A DNA stretch of 64,000 bases from MFD04580-c1 sp963702995. Its GTDB lineage: Bacteria; Planctomycetota; Phycisphaerae; Tepidisphaerales; Tepidisphaeraceae. The translations under genes were made by a program, and so were the position numbers. The notes under the pieces were generated by a model. The model was not told the DNA's origin. It saw only the letters and a program-made list of their open reading frames with translations, and ran no database searches. Location: positions 5,766,001 to 5,830,000 of the forward strand of contig OY969783.1 of the NCBI GenBank assembly GCA_963702995.1. Direction: 5' to 3'. Each line of letters starts with the position of its first letter. Position 1 is the stretch's first letter. This document shows positions 10,028 to 18,923 of this stretch, in pieces.

Positions 10028-10573
10028 ATGAAGATCTACACCAAGACGGGCGACGATGGCTCGACCGGCCTGATCGGCGGAGAGCGGGTCCGCAAGTCTG
10101 ATCGGCGGATCGAATGCTACGGGACCGTCGATGAACTGAACGCGGCGCTCGGTCTCGCGGCGGCCGCGTTTGGCGCCGCGGCGCTGATTGATCGCATTCG
10201 GGAGGTGCAAAACGACCTGTTCGTGATCGGCTCCCACCTGGCGACACCGGACGAAAGTGCGCACAAGCAGTCGCTCCCCGCCCTGGATGATGCAATGGTG
10301 GCCCGGCTGGAGATGCAGATCGACGGGGCCGAAGCTGATCTGACTCCGTTGCGGCAGTTCATTCTCCCCGGCGGCTCCGAAGCGGCCGCCCGCCTGCATC
10401 TGGCCCGCACGATCTGCCGCCGGGCCGAGCGCCTATTGGTCGATTTCGCGATGGATCGGCCCGTCCCGGCTCTAACGCTCACCTACCTCAACCGCCTGAG
10501 CGATTGGCTCTTTGTGCAAGCCCGATGGTCGAACCGGCACGCCGGCGTCGAAGATATCCCCTGGCGGAAGTAA
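10028..10573 (+). CDS. cob(I)yrinic acid a,c-diamide adenosyltransferase, PduO type
   Basis: This enzyme transfers the adenosyl group of ATP to cob(I)alamin, making coenzyme B12. The 181-residue protein begins MKIYTKTGDDGSTGL, the characteristic ATP-binding start of PduO-type enzymes. It goes on to YGTVDELNAALGLA and, near the C-terminus, the R-x-CRRAERLLV helix and YLNRLSDWLFVQAR, all diagnostic. ATG 10028 is chosen over 10001 because the family begins precisely at MKIYTKTG. No cobalamin riboswitch or other B12 gene is visible nearby, so it probably serves salvage of imported cobalamin. It stands alone on the plus strand, tail-to-tail with ybaB. Confidence 0.95.
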   Translation: MKIYTKTGDDGSTGLIGGERVRKSDRRIECYGTVDELNAALGLAAAAFGAAALIDRIREVQNDLFVIGSHLATPDESAHKQSLPALDDAMVARLEMQIDGAEADLTPLRQFILPGGSEAAARLHLARTICRRAERLLVDFAMDRPVPALTLTYLNRLSDWLFVQARWSNRHAGVEDIPWRK

Positions 10574-10842
10574 GGCGCGACGGTCGGACGACAGGTGGTC
10601 AGACTCTCTCTCAAGACGCTATGTAGCAGTGCGTGATGACGCGCGGCTCTGATCTCCTCTCCCCCCGTAATCCGGAGGGAGAGGGCAGGGCGAGGGGGGA
10701 GTTGCCGGCGGACGGAAACGCAGTGAAAGCGAGGGATGATCGAGATCGCACGGATCCTCCTCTCCCTAACCCCCCCCGTAACCTTCTTCCCTGGGGTTTC
10801 GGTAGCGAGGGGACCTTGGAAGGCAGATTCGCCGGCGATTGT

Positions 10843-11190
10843 TTACCCGCCGTTATTCAGCATCCCGGGCGGGAGCCCCATTTCGGCCGCCATCTTCTGC
10901 ATTTCATCTTGAATCATCGTTGACGCTTTGACCTGGGCGGCACGGACCGCGGCGACGACGAGGTCTTCGAGCATTTCGGCGTCGTTCGGGTCGATCTGCC
11001 GCGGGTCGATCTTCAGGCGGAGGAGTTCGAGGCGGCCGTTGACCGTCGCCCGGACGCGGCCGCCGCCGGCGTCGGCGGTCACTTCGCGGGCACCCAGCTC
11101 CTCCTGCATCCCCTTCATCCTGTCCTGCATCTCACGGGCCTTCGCCATGAGCCCGGGAAGGCTGCCGAGGTTCTTGAGCGCATCGAACAT
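10843..11190 (-). CDS. ybaB: YbaB/EbfC family nucleoid-associated protein
   Basis: A 115-residue small dimeric DNA-binding protein of the YbaB/EbfC family. It starts MFDALKNLGSLPGLMAKARE and has the usual long N-terminal helix, a central beta part with GGGRVRATVNGRLELLRLKI, and a C-terminal helix rich in methionine and alanine. GGAGAG precedes the start. It lies 50 bp downstream of dnaX on the same strand, the classical dnaX-ybaB arrangement, and is probably cotranscribed with it. Confidence 0.95.
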   Translation of the reverse strand: MFDALKNLGSLPGLMAKAREMQDRMKGMQEELGAREVTADAGGGRVRATVNGRLELLRLKIDPRQIDPNDAEMLEDLVVAAVRAAQVKASTMIQDEMQKMAAEMGLPPGMLNNGG

Positions 11191-11240
11191 TGTTCTCTCT
11201 CCGTCGGTGTTTCGTGTGCGGCGCTGCTTCGTCGGTCCCC

Positions 11241-13271
11241 TTAGAGCTCCACTTTTACGATCGTAGCCCCCAGCTCGTCCATCAGCGCTTTGACGAGCGG
11301 CTCGTTCTCGCGGATCGACTGCACAAGCTCCGGCGTGACCCGCGCGCCCGCCGACGGTGTTGATGGGACAGGGGCGGCGGCAGGGGGCGTACGAGCCGGC
11401 GCGCCTGATGCCCGCTGGGCGCCCGCCGGGCCGGGGTTGGCACCGATCGCCGCGTTGGCGGCCGGCGCTGGGGGTGAGGCTTCGCGGGCGGCGGGGGAGG
11501 CATCAAGTTCGAATTTGACGCCGATGCTTTGCTTCAGCACCCGCGTCATCGCGTCGCGAACCTGCTCCCGCTTGCCGTTGCGGTCGAGCATCCGCACGAG
11601 CGAATCATGCTGCGCGCCGTAGCGAATGACGGCGCGGCCGTCGGCGATCGTGACCAGCTCTCCGTGGATCAGCGTGCCGTGGAGGCCAGGGGCCTCCATC
11701 TTGAGCAGGTCGAGCAGCGCGTTCCACACCGTCGTGAGGTCCTGCCCCGCGACCGACTCGACATTGGAGCCCGGATGCGGGCTGGAGGGGAGCGCAACGG
11801 CGGCCGCCGGCGCCGCCGAGGCGGCCGACTGCGCCGCCGAGGCGGCCGACTGGGCCGCGTGCTGCTTCATCAGCGCCGCGAGCGAAACCTTCGGGCCTTC
11901 CCAGACCTTCCCCGGCGCCGGCAGGTCGTCCTCCTCCTCGACGTGCGCTGGCGGGCTCACGTCGGGCGGCGGAGCCGTGGATGGGGGCGGCGTTGAAGGG
12001 AGTGGCCCGACGACCGTCCGAGGTGCTACTGGCGGCTCAAGGGCGTTTTTTTTTTCGGCGGGAGGCGCCGGTGCCCGCGCCGCGGGGGGCCTTGGTGGCG
12101 CCGCGGGCGATCGACCGGCGGAGCCCGAGGCGGCTGAACCGTCGAGACGTCCGAGCATCTCCCCGACCGACGCGAACTGGTCGGACAGCGCCAGTCGCAC
12201 CAGCGTCGCGTCGAGCAGCGCCCGGCCCGCCTGCGACTGCCGCACGTGGCGCCGTAGTTCTTCCAAGATCGAAATGTCCTGCGTGAGCGCCACCGGGTCG
12301 AACCGCTCCGACTGCGCCACGAGGTCGGCAGGCGGAAGGCCGGGCACTTCGACCAAGTCCGAATCAGGCCCGCAGGTTCTCAAAATGAGCAGGTTGCGCA
12401 GGTGATCGGTCAACGCGGCGATCAGGCTATCAACGCTCAGGCCCGATTGGACCATCCCATTCGCGCGAGTCAGGGTTGCCTTGGTGTCGCCGTCGCCGAT
12501 CGCCTGGGCGACGTCGAAGATCAACTGGCTCTTGGGCAGGCCGAGCAGTTGCTCGATCATCTCGACCGTCAGCCGTGTCTCACCGACGCTCAGCAGCCGG
12601 TCCAGCAGGGAGAGCGAATCGCGCATCGAGCCGGCGCCAGCCTTGGCGACGAGGAGGAGGGCGTCGTCCTCGGCGACGATTTTCTCGCGGCCGCAGACGG
12701 CTTTGAGGTGCCCGGCGATCTCCCGGGTGGGGATGTTTCGGAAATCGTACCGCTGGCACCGCGACAGGATCGTCGGCAAGATCTTTTCCGGTTCGGTCGT
12801 CGCCAGAATGAACTTCACATGCCCGGGCGGCTCCTCCAGCGTCTTCAATAACGCGTTGAACGCCTGCTTGGAGAGCATGTGCGCTTCGTCGATGATATAG
12901 ATCTTAAAGCGGCTTCGGGCAGGGCGGTACTGGCTGTTCTCGATCACGTCGCGGACGTTGTCCACGCCGGTGTTGCTCGCGGCGTCGATCTCGATCACGT
13001 CGATATCATCCCCGCGAGCGATTCGGACGCACGAATCACACGTGCCGCATGGGGTCGGGGTGGGCCCGTCGAAGGACTGGCAGTTGAGGGCCTTGGCGAG
13101 AATGCGCGCCATGCTCGTTTTACCGACGCCGCGCGTGCCGTTGAAGAGGTAAGCGTGGGCGACGCGATCGGATTCAATCGCCTTTTTCAGGGTCTGCGCG
13201 ACGTGCTCCTGCCCGATGACCTCATCGAACGTGGAAGAGCGATACCGACGGGCAAGGACGGTGTAAGCCAT
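11241..13271 (-). CDS. dnaX: DNA polymerase III subunit gamma/tau
   Basis: The clamp-loader ATPase of the replisome, 676 residues. The Walker A motif GTRGVGKT is at 45-52, zinc cysteines are at 64, 75, 78 and 81, Walker B IIDEAH at about 126-131, and the SRC sensor motif lies in ILSRCQRYDF. Domains I-III end near residue 370. A proline/alanine-rich linker and a tau-type C-terminal domain follow. The linker contains an A10 run (12046-12055) encoding E-K-K-N at residues 406-409. Slippage there would end the protein at about residue 411 and give a gamma-sized product. Upstream of ybaB in an apparent operon. Confidence 0.95.
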   Translation of the reverse strand: MAYTVLARRYRSSTFDEVIGQEHVAQTLKKAIESDRVAHAYLFNGTRGVGKTSMARILAKALNCQSFDGPTPTPCGTCDSCVRIARGDDIDVIEIDAASNTGVDNVRDVIENSQYRPARSRFKIYIIDEAHMLSKQAFNALLKTLEEPPGHVKFILATTEPEKILPTILSRCQRYDFRNIPTREIAGHLKAVCGREKIVAEDDALLLVAKAGAGSMRDSLSLLDRLLSVGETRLTVEMIEQLLGLPKSQLIFDVAQAIGDGDTKATLTRANGMVQSGLSVDSLIAALTDHLRNLLILRTCGPDSDLVEVPGLPPADLVAQSERFDPVALTQDISILEELRRHVRQSQAGRALLDATLVRLALSDQFASVGEMLGRLDGSAASGSAGRSPAAPPRPPAARAPAPPAEKKNALEPPVAPRTVVGPLPSTPPPSTAPPPDVSPPAHVEEEDDLPAPGKVWEGPKVSLAALMKQHAAQSAASAAQSAASAAPAAAVALPSSPHPGSNVESVAGQDLTTVWNALLDLLKMEAPGLHGTLIHGELVTIADGRAVIRYGAQHDSLVRMLDRNGKREQVRDAMTRVLKQSIGVKFELDASPAAREASPPAPAANAAIGANPGPAGAQRASGAPARTPPAAAPVPSTPSAGARVTPELVQSIRENEPLVKALMDELGATIVKVEL
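12046..12055 (-). promoter_or_regulatory. candidate slippage site (A10 run) within dnaX
   Basis: Ten consecutive A on the coding strand, a striking exception in this GC-rich gene. One extra A gives E-K-K-K-R-P then TGA; one A fewer gives E-K-K-T-P-L-S-R-Q then TAG. Both alternative frames therefore stop within ten codons. The position, just after clamp-loader domains I-III, matches where gamma is produced from tau in bacteria with programmed dnaX frameshifting or transcriptional slippage. Confidence 0.5.
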
Positions 13272-13530
13272 AGCGTGAAAACCGGGTGCGGGAAAGCGTG
13301 CGAGGGATCGTAGCAGAGGGATGTCAGTGCGGAAAGCGATCGGCGGAACGCGGTAGCACTTTTGGCTTAAAGCCTTTCAGGATATATATCTATTCGTCAC
13401 CCTCTCTCGGATTTACCCGCTTCGCTTGCGGCCGCGGCCGCTTGGCGAACAATGGCCTCCTCTTTTCGGTCGGTTGTCGGACGAGCTCGATGCATCGCGT
13501 CGTGTGGCCTTTTGAAGGGAATGGAATCCC

Positions 13531-14174
13531 ATGGTGGAGCGTGTTGATCGGGCCGACCTGCGGATGCGGCTCACGGCCGCGTTGATTGATGGGGCGCTGA
13601 TCCTGCCGGCCTATTTCGCCCTCTCGCGTCTTGCGGCGGCCGCGGTCGGGGCGGGCGTGATTCACGGGGTTCACCGCTTCGACCCAGTCTTTCTCTCCCT
13701 CGCGATCGGTAGCCCGCTGGTCCTCGCCTACGGGCTGCTTGAGGTGTTGCGCCGGCAACGCCGGGCAAGATGATGCTGAAAATGCGGATCGTCGCCGAAG
13801 ACGGGGCGGACGCCTCCAGGGCGCGGCTGATCGGGCGGTACGCGATGAAATATGGCGGCCGCGTTTGCGGGCTGGTCAACCTGCTGATGGGCCTGCGGAG
13901 GCTGAAAATCCTGATCGCCTGGGCGCCACTGGCAATCTTTCGCCGACAGCCGCTGGAGCTGACCACGATCCGGACCATCGGGGAGTTGCTCTGGCTTTTC
14001 GCGACGGTCGGTTTCTTCTTCGTCCTGGGCAAGCGGCGACAGGCGCTCTATGACCGGTTCTCCGGGACCGCGGTGGTGCGCCGGCTGATGGTAGGCCCGT
14101 CGAAACGAGGGTTCGAGCCGCTTCCGGCGCTTTCAATGCAACCGGGTGGAGGCTCGGGGACGATCGAACCTTGA
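13531..14174 (+). CDS. RDD family membrane protein, apparent frameshift
   Basis: A small polytopic RDD-family protein. The N-terminal part has RMRLTAALIDGALILPAYF, the R...D...D signature of the first helix. After RRQRR the family motif ATPGKMMLKMRIV appears in another frame near 13755, meaning one base is missing there. The second part has two more hydrophobic segments and the typical end GKRRQALYDRFSGTAVVRR. RDD proteins are membrane proteins of uncertain, possibly transport, function. A second RDD domain occurs in the GYF protein at 22242. Confidence 0.7.
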
Positions 14175-14293
14175 CGAACCGTTCCGTGCGGCGCTTTCAG
14201 TTCGTCGCGGATGCGCCGGCGCTTACGAAGCATGAACGGCGCACCCCGGCGCACGACGTAGATCAATCCGCGATCGTGAAGGCGCGGCGCCCC

Positions 14294-14403
14294 ACGAGCC
14301 GCGACCGCGAGGGAGCGGTTGCGTCGCGGTGGCGCGGCGCGTCCATCGGCGGCGCGGCCTGAGCCGCAGGGGTCGGGGACCGCTTCCTGACGGGCGCGGC
14401 TCG
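14294..14403. repeat. R1 palindromic repeat, copy C
   Basis: The left arm ACGAGCCGCGACCGCGAGGG begins at 14294 and the right arm CGCTTCCTGACGGGCGCGGC ends at 14403. They are imperfect inverted complements. The repeat fills most of the 296-bp gap between the RDD gene and the histidine kinase. Confidence 0.75.
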
Positions 14404-14456
14404 CGGGTGGCTTTTAGCGCGGGGGCACGCGGCCGGGCGATTCGGCGGGAGGTCGC

Positions 14457-14462
14457 TACAAT
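14457..14462 (+). promoter_or_regulatory. putative -10 element of a leaderless histidine kinase mRNA
   Basis: TACAAT lies 8 nt before the ATG at 14471, and there is no Shine-Dalgarno between them. Initiation 6-8 nt after the hexamer would place the 5' end at or next to the start codon. No good -35 box is visible. Confidence 0.4.
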
Positions 14463-14470
14463 TGGGCTGA

Positions 14471-16104
14471 ATGACGCTTCGCCGGAAGATGGCTTTGCAA
14501 ATCATCGCAATGGTCGCCGGGCTTCTGCTGGTCGGCGGGGCGTCGCTCTGGGGCCTGAACGGGCTGCATCAGGAATATGGCTCGGCGCTTCAGGGGTATG
14601 CCGAGCTTCGCCATGTCTACACGGCGGGCTCGCACCTGGCGACAGCGAACACGCTCCTGGGCGTTGACGAGCCGGCGGCCGCCAAGCTTGAGCCGGTCTC
14701 GCGCGAGGTGCATGCCGCACTTGCGGCGCTCCAGGACTTGGACGCCGCCTCCGGCGCGCCGCAGGGCGCTGCGCGAGATCACAATGCGCGCGAGGTCGAT
14801 GCCGCCCAGGCCGTTCGCGACGCTGTCGCCGAAGCGGCCGCCCGCCTCGCGCCAGGCGAGCATCCGGGCGAGGGGACATCGGCGTCGCAGCGGATGGAAG
14901 GGCTGCGTGAGTCGATCAATCGCGGGCTGGCCGGGATTGCGGAACTCGCGACCGAGATTCGGGCCTCCACGGAAGCTCGGCAGCGCGCCGCGGCCGCCCG
15001 GCGGCGTCAGACGATCGACTCGGTGGGCGCGCTGGCCGGCGTAGTCACGCTCGGGGTGATAGTCATCGGCATCATTCAATATCGCTCGGTGCTGCGGCCG
15101 CTGAATCGTCTTGCGGACGGCGTGCGCCGCATCTCGGCCGGCCAGTTCGATGGGCGCGTCGAAGGGATGGGCCGGGCGCCTGCGGAGTTTGTCTCCCTCG
15201 CCGCCGACTTCAACCGCATGGCCGGCGAATTGGACAGCCTGTACCGCGACCTGGAGCGTAAGGTCGAATCCAAGAGCCGCGAGCTGGTTCGGTCGGAGCG
15301 GCTGGCGAGCGTCGGCTTCCTGGCGGCCGGCGTGGCGCACGAGATCAACAACCCGCTCGGGATCATCAGCGGCTACGCGGAATATTCGATGTCGGAGCTG
15401 GAGGCGCTGGCTCGGCAGATTTCCGGGCTGGCGCCGCAGCGGGTGGCGGAGCTGTCGAAGAACCTTCGGGTGATCTGCGACGAAGCGTTCCGCTGCAAGG
15501 AGATCACCGGCAAGCTGCTGTCGCTCGCGCGCCGGGGGATGACACGCGCGCCCGGGTTGATCTCGCGGCGGCGGCGGCCGAAGTCGCGTCCATCACCGGA
15601 GGCCTTCGCGAGCACAGTGGCCGCCAGATCATCGTCCGGGCCGAGGGCCGGCCCGGGCCGGTCGTGATCGCTGTCGAAGGGGAGATGAAGCAACTCCTGC
15701 TCAACCTGACACTGAACGCGCTCGAAGCGGTCGCCCCCGGCGAGGGGCGCGTCTGGGTGGATATCGTGACGAAGGAGGGATGGGTGGAGCTTGCGGTGAC
15801 GGACAACGGCCGCGGGATGTCAGCCGCGACTTTAGCGCGGGCCTTCGAGCCGTTCTATACCGAACTGCGGGGTGGGCCCGCGCCGAGCCCGACCGTTGGT
15901 GGCCGGCAGGGGACAGGCCTTGGGCTCTCGATCACGCACGCGATCGTCGTGGCACACGGCGGTCGAATGGAGGCTTATAGCGACGGCTTGGGCAAAGGGA
16001 GTCGATTTATCGTCCGGATTCCCGCCGCTGGCGACGCGGAGATGCCGACGGCGCCGGTGCATCGAGGTTCATCCGTCGCCGCCGGGGATCGGGGGGCCGC
16101 GTGA
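14471..16104 (+). CDS. membrane-bound sensor histidine kinase, apparent frameshift
   Basis: Two transmembrane helices (about residues 7-28 and 184-203) flank a helical periplasmic sensor domain. A HAMP linker (about 204-255) and a HisKA domain with the phosphoacceptor His290 in AAGVAHEINNPLGIISGYAE follow. The ATPase domain (N box LNLTLNALEAV, G1 DNGRGM, G2 GTGLGLSITHAIV) is in another frame. The switch is at 15533-15540: adding one G to the GGGGG of CGCCGGGGGATGAC restores an unbroken frame (RRGDDTRARVDLAAA). A sequencing indel is therefore likely. The stop overlaps the start of the response regulator by 4 nt (GTGA), so the pair is translationally coupled. Confidence 0.85.
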
Positions 16105-16751
16105 GCACGGTCGCCGCGACCTTCGACCCCGGGCGCCGAGCGCCGACCGACCCGCGGGTGTGGGTGGTCGAAGACGAGCCGCGCATGCGTGAGTTGCTGC
16201 AGCGGGTGCTGACGAACTGGGGCTTTGACGTGACGCTGGCGCGATCGGCCGAGGAGGCGGCCCGGCTCCCCGGGGCGCCACCGCCTGATGTCACGGTCCT
16301 CGACCTCAACCTGCCAGGCGAGGGCGGGATGGAATGCTTCAAACGCCTGCGCGAACGTTTCCCCGCCATTCAGGGGATCATCCTGACGGGGTTTGGCAGC
16401 CTGGCCGCCGCCCGCGAGGCGATCCACCTTGACATCGTCGAGTTCCTCACCAAGCCGTGTCATCTGGGCGACCTCGAACGAGCGCTGGACCGCGCGATCC
16501 GCCGGCTTGCGACGCCGGGGAAGCCGATCAACCCGCCGGAGGTCGTGCTGGATGCTCCTGAAGAGGCGGCCGATTTCGCGGCCCCTCCCACGTCCGGCAA
16601 GACCCTGGAAGAAGTGGAGCGCGAGCACATCCTGGCCACGCTGCGCCGCCACGGCGACAACCGGACGGCCGCGGCGATCGAGCTCGGGATCAGTCGCCGA
16701 ACGCTCTATTACAAGCTGGATCAGTATGAAAAGGAGGGCTTCTTGAGGTGA
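16101..16751 (+). CDS. response regulator, receiver plus Fis-type HTH (ActR/RegA-like)
   Basis: A 216-residue partner of the upstream kinase. The receiver domain (about 18-135) has the acidic pair VVEDE, the phosphoacceptor in VTVLDLNLPG, ILTGFGS, and the lysine in FLTKP. A linker leads to a Fis-type helix-turn-helix at the C-terminus (LEEVEREHILATLRRHGDNR followed by TAAAIELGISRRTLYYKLDQ). There is no AAA+ sigma-54 domain, so it resembles the ActR/RegA group rather than NtrC. The GTG start overlaps the kinase stop. Its targets are unknown. Confidence 0.9.
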   Translation: MSTVAATFDPGRRAPTDPRVWVVEDEPRMRELLQRVLTNWGFDVTLARSAEEAARLPGAPPPDVTVLDLNLPGEGGMECFKRLRERFPAIQGIILTGFGSLAAAREAIHLDIVEFLTKPCHLGDLERALDRAIRRLATPGKPINPPEVVLDAPEEAADFAAPPTSGKTLEEVEREHILATLRRHGDNRTAAAIELGISRRTLYYKLDQYEKEGFLR

Positions 16752-16826
16752 GCGCGCAGTTGTGAAGTAGATTGACATTCTGTTGAGGCTCCCCACCACG
16801 CGGCTCGTTTTTTTCGGGGGTGTTTT

Positions 16827-18030
16827 TTGAGTCAATCACCAGTCAAATCCGTTCACAATTACGCCGACCTGCTGGCGCAGGTGAAACTGCGGATCCGTGA
16901 GGGCCAGACCAGGGCCATTCTTTCCGCCAACGCGGAATTGGTGCGGCTTTACTGGGATGTTGGAACGATGGTTGCCAAACGCCAGGCCGCAAAGGGGTGG
17001 GGCGCGTCCGTGATCCCCCGTCTGGCACGCGACATCCGGAATGATTTCCCTGAAGTGAAGGGGTTCTCGAGAGCGCAACATCGGCTACATGATTCGGTTG
17101 GCGAATGAATACCCTTTTTTGCAACCGCCTGTTGCAAAAATGTCCGCCCGTTCGGACAGGTCAATCTTGCAACCGCCTGTTGCAAAAAGACGTGACGGCT
17201 CCAGACGGCCGGCGGCGCCACCGCCTGGCTCGGGAAAGAGGCCCTCATTACCTCCTAAGGGAATGCAGGAATTGGTCGTCCGACTATCGTGGAGCCACAA
17301 CATCGTTCTGATGGAGAAGGTCGCGGACCTCGACACCCGCCTCTGGTACATGCGGCAAACCCTTCAGAACGGCTGGAGCCGCAACGTTCTCCTGATGATG
17401 ATCGACGGTCAAGCCCATCATCGTCAGGGCAAGACGATCAACAACTTCAACGATCAGCTCCCCCCGGCCCAATCCGATATGGCCATCCAGGCGCTCAAGG
17501 ACCCATACATCTTTGACTTTCTGACCCTTGAAGAGCCGTTTCACGAAAGGGAGCTGGAAACGCAGTTGCTCCGGCACCTGGAGAAGTTCCTGATCGAACT
17601 GGGCCAGGGCTTCGCCTTCGTGGGGCGGCAGTACCATGTTAAAGTTGGCGAGGAAGACTTCTACATTGATCTGCTCTTCTATCACCTGCGTTTGCGGTCG
17701 TTCATCGTGATCGACCTGAAGAAAGGGGACTTCAAGGCGGAGTACGCGGGGAAGATGAACTTCTATCTGAACGTGATCGACGACAAGCTCCGTCACGCCG
17801 CCGACCGCCCCTCCATCGGCATGATTCTCTGTCAGGACCGCAATCGAATCGTGGCCGAGTATGCACTGAGGGGAATGAAGAAGCCCATCGGCATTGGCAA
17901 GTACGCGTTGACCCGCGCCTTGCCCAAGGAATTCCAGTCCAGCCTACCGACCATCGAGCAAATCGAATCCGAACTGGCGACGGGCACCGAGAAGGGCACG
18001 CCGAAGCGGCTTAAAAAACGCTTGCGATGA
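16827..18030 (+). CDS. DUF1016/YhcG-type PD-(D/E)XK nuclease-domain protein, apparent frameshift, palindrome-encoded insert
   Basis: A TTG start gives MSQSPVKSVHNYADLLAQVK. The N-terminal DUF1016 domain (ELVRLYWDVGTMVAKRQ, RLARDIRNDFPEVKGFS) is followed by the nuclease-like C-terminal domain with WSHNIVLMEKV, GWSRNVLLMMI, and the PD-(D/E)XK-type core EDFYIDLLFYHLRLRSFIVI. Near 17070 one extra A breaks the frame (expected FSERNIGYMIRLANEYP). About 50 residues, with LQPPVAK twice, are inserted between NEYP and the conserved MQELVVRLSWSHN, and they coincide with DNA palindromes. Family members have been linked to restriction-like or mobile contexts; no partner is visible here. Confidence 0.8.
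17119..17185. repeat. triple palindrome inside the DUF1016 gene
   Basis: TTGCAACCGCCTGTTGCAA occurs identically at 17119-17137 and 17167-17185. Each is a 7-bp inverted repeat with a 5-nt loop. Between them TGTCCGCCCGTTCGGACA (17141-17158) forms a 6-bp hairpin. All three are translated in the gene's frame. Confidence 0.85.
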
Positions 18031-18039
18031 TCGACCGAC

Positions 18040-18804
18040 TTACCCCGCGTTCAGCCCCTCCAGGTCCTTCTCGCTCGCTTCGCCCCGGACGAACGCCCGG
18101 ATCCGCGGCTCGTCGGACTTCTGGATCTCATCGGAGGTGCCGTCAAAGATCAGGCGGCCGTGGTGGAGCATCACAATGCGATCGGCCACCTTGAACGCGC
18201 TGCGCATGTCGTGGGTGACGACGACGCTGGTCACCTTCAGCTCGCGCTGGAGCTTGAGGATCAATTCGTTGATGACATCCGACCGGATCGGGTCCAGCCC
18301 GGTCGTCGGCTCGTCGTACAGGATGACCCGCGGCCCCAGCGCAATGGCGCGGGCGAGGGCGATCCGCTTGCGCTGGCCGCCCGAAAGCTGCGCCGGCATC
18401 CGTCGCCGGGTGTCGGGGAGGCCGACCATCGTCAGCTTCTCGCCGACGAGCCGGTCAATCTCTTCGGGCCTCTTCTTAGAATGCTCCACCAGCGGGAAGG
18501 CGACGTTCTCTTCCACGCTCATCGAGTCGAACAGCGCCCCCTGCTGGAAGAGAAACCCGAACTGGGTCCGGACGCCGACGAGGTCGCGCTCGGGAAGGTT
18601 GTCGATCCGCTTGTTGTCGAACCAGACTTCCCCCTCGTCGGGCTTCAGGAGCCCGACGATGTGCTTGAGCATGACGCTCTTACCGCTCCCGCTGGCGCCG
18701 AGGATGACGAGGCACTTACCCTCCTCGACGGATAGATCAATTCGGTCAAGCACGACCAGCGGGTCAAATCGCTTGGATACCTTGCGGAGTTCGATCAGGC
18801 CCAT
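18040..18804 (-). CDS. mlaF: ABC transporter ATP-binding protein, MlaF type
   Basis: The ATPase of a phospholipid/outer-membrane-lipid ABC transporter of the Mla type, 254 residues. It shows Walker A GASGSGKS, a Q-loop in FLFQQGALFDSMSVEENV (typical of MlaF), the signature LSGGQRKR, Walker B VILYDEPTTGLDP, and the switch histidine in VVVTHD. The permease MlaE lies 119 bp upstream on the same strand, so the two are likely cotranscribed. No MlaD substrate-binding protein or STAS protein follows; the next gene downstream is convergent. Confidence 0.92.
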   Translation of the reverse strand: MGLIELRKVSKRFDPLVVLDRIDLSVEEGKCLVILGASGSGKSVMLKHIVGLLKPDEGEVWFDNKRIDNLPERDLVGVRTQFGFLFQQGALFDSMSVEENVAFPLVEHSKKRPEEIDRLVGEKLTMVGLPDTRRRMPAQLSGGQRKRIALARAIALGPRVILYDEPTTGLDPIRSDVINELILKLQRELKVTSVVVTHDMRSAFKVADRIVMLHHGRLIFDGTSDEIQKSDEPRIRAFVRGEASEKDLEGLNAG

Positions 18805-18923
18805 GGTTGTCTCAAACGCCGCTCGCCGTCGAGTCGCTGGATCGATCCTTCGGCCACCGCTCCAAAGCCCAGGGGAGTTCCGAGCGCTCGCAACCCGAAG
18901 CGATCATCATCAACGGAAAGAGG

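Noticed and set aside
10573..10843. C-rich tracts between the adenosyltransferase and ybaB as an RNA gene
   Set aside because: They are low-complexity purine/pyrimidine tracts with no stable, recognisable RNA fold; SRP RNA, often near dnaX, was looked for and not found.
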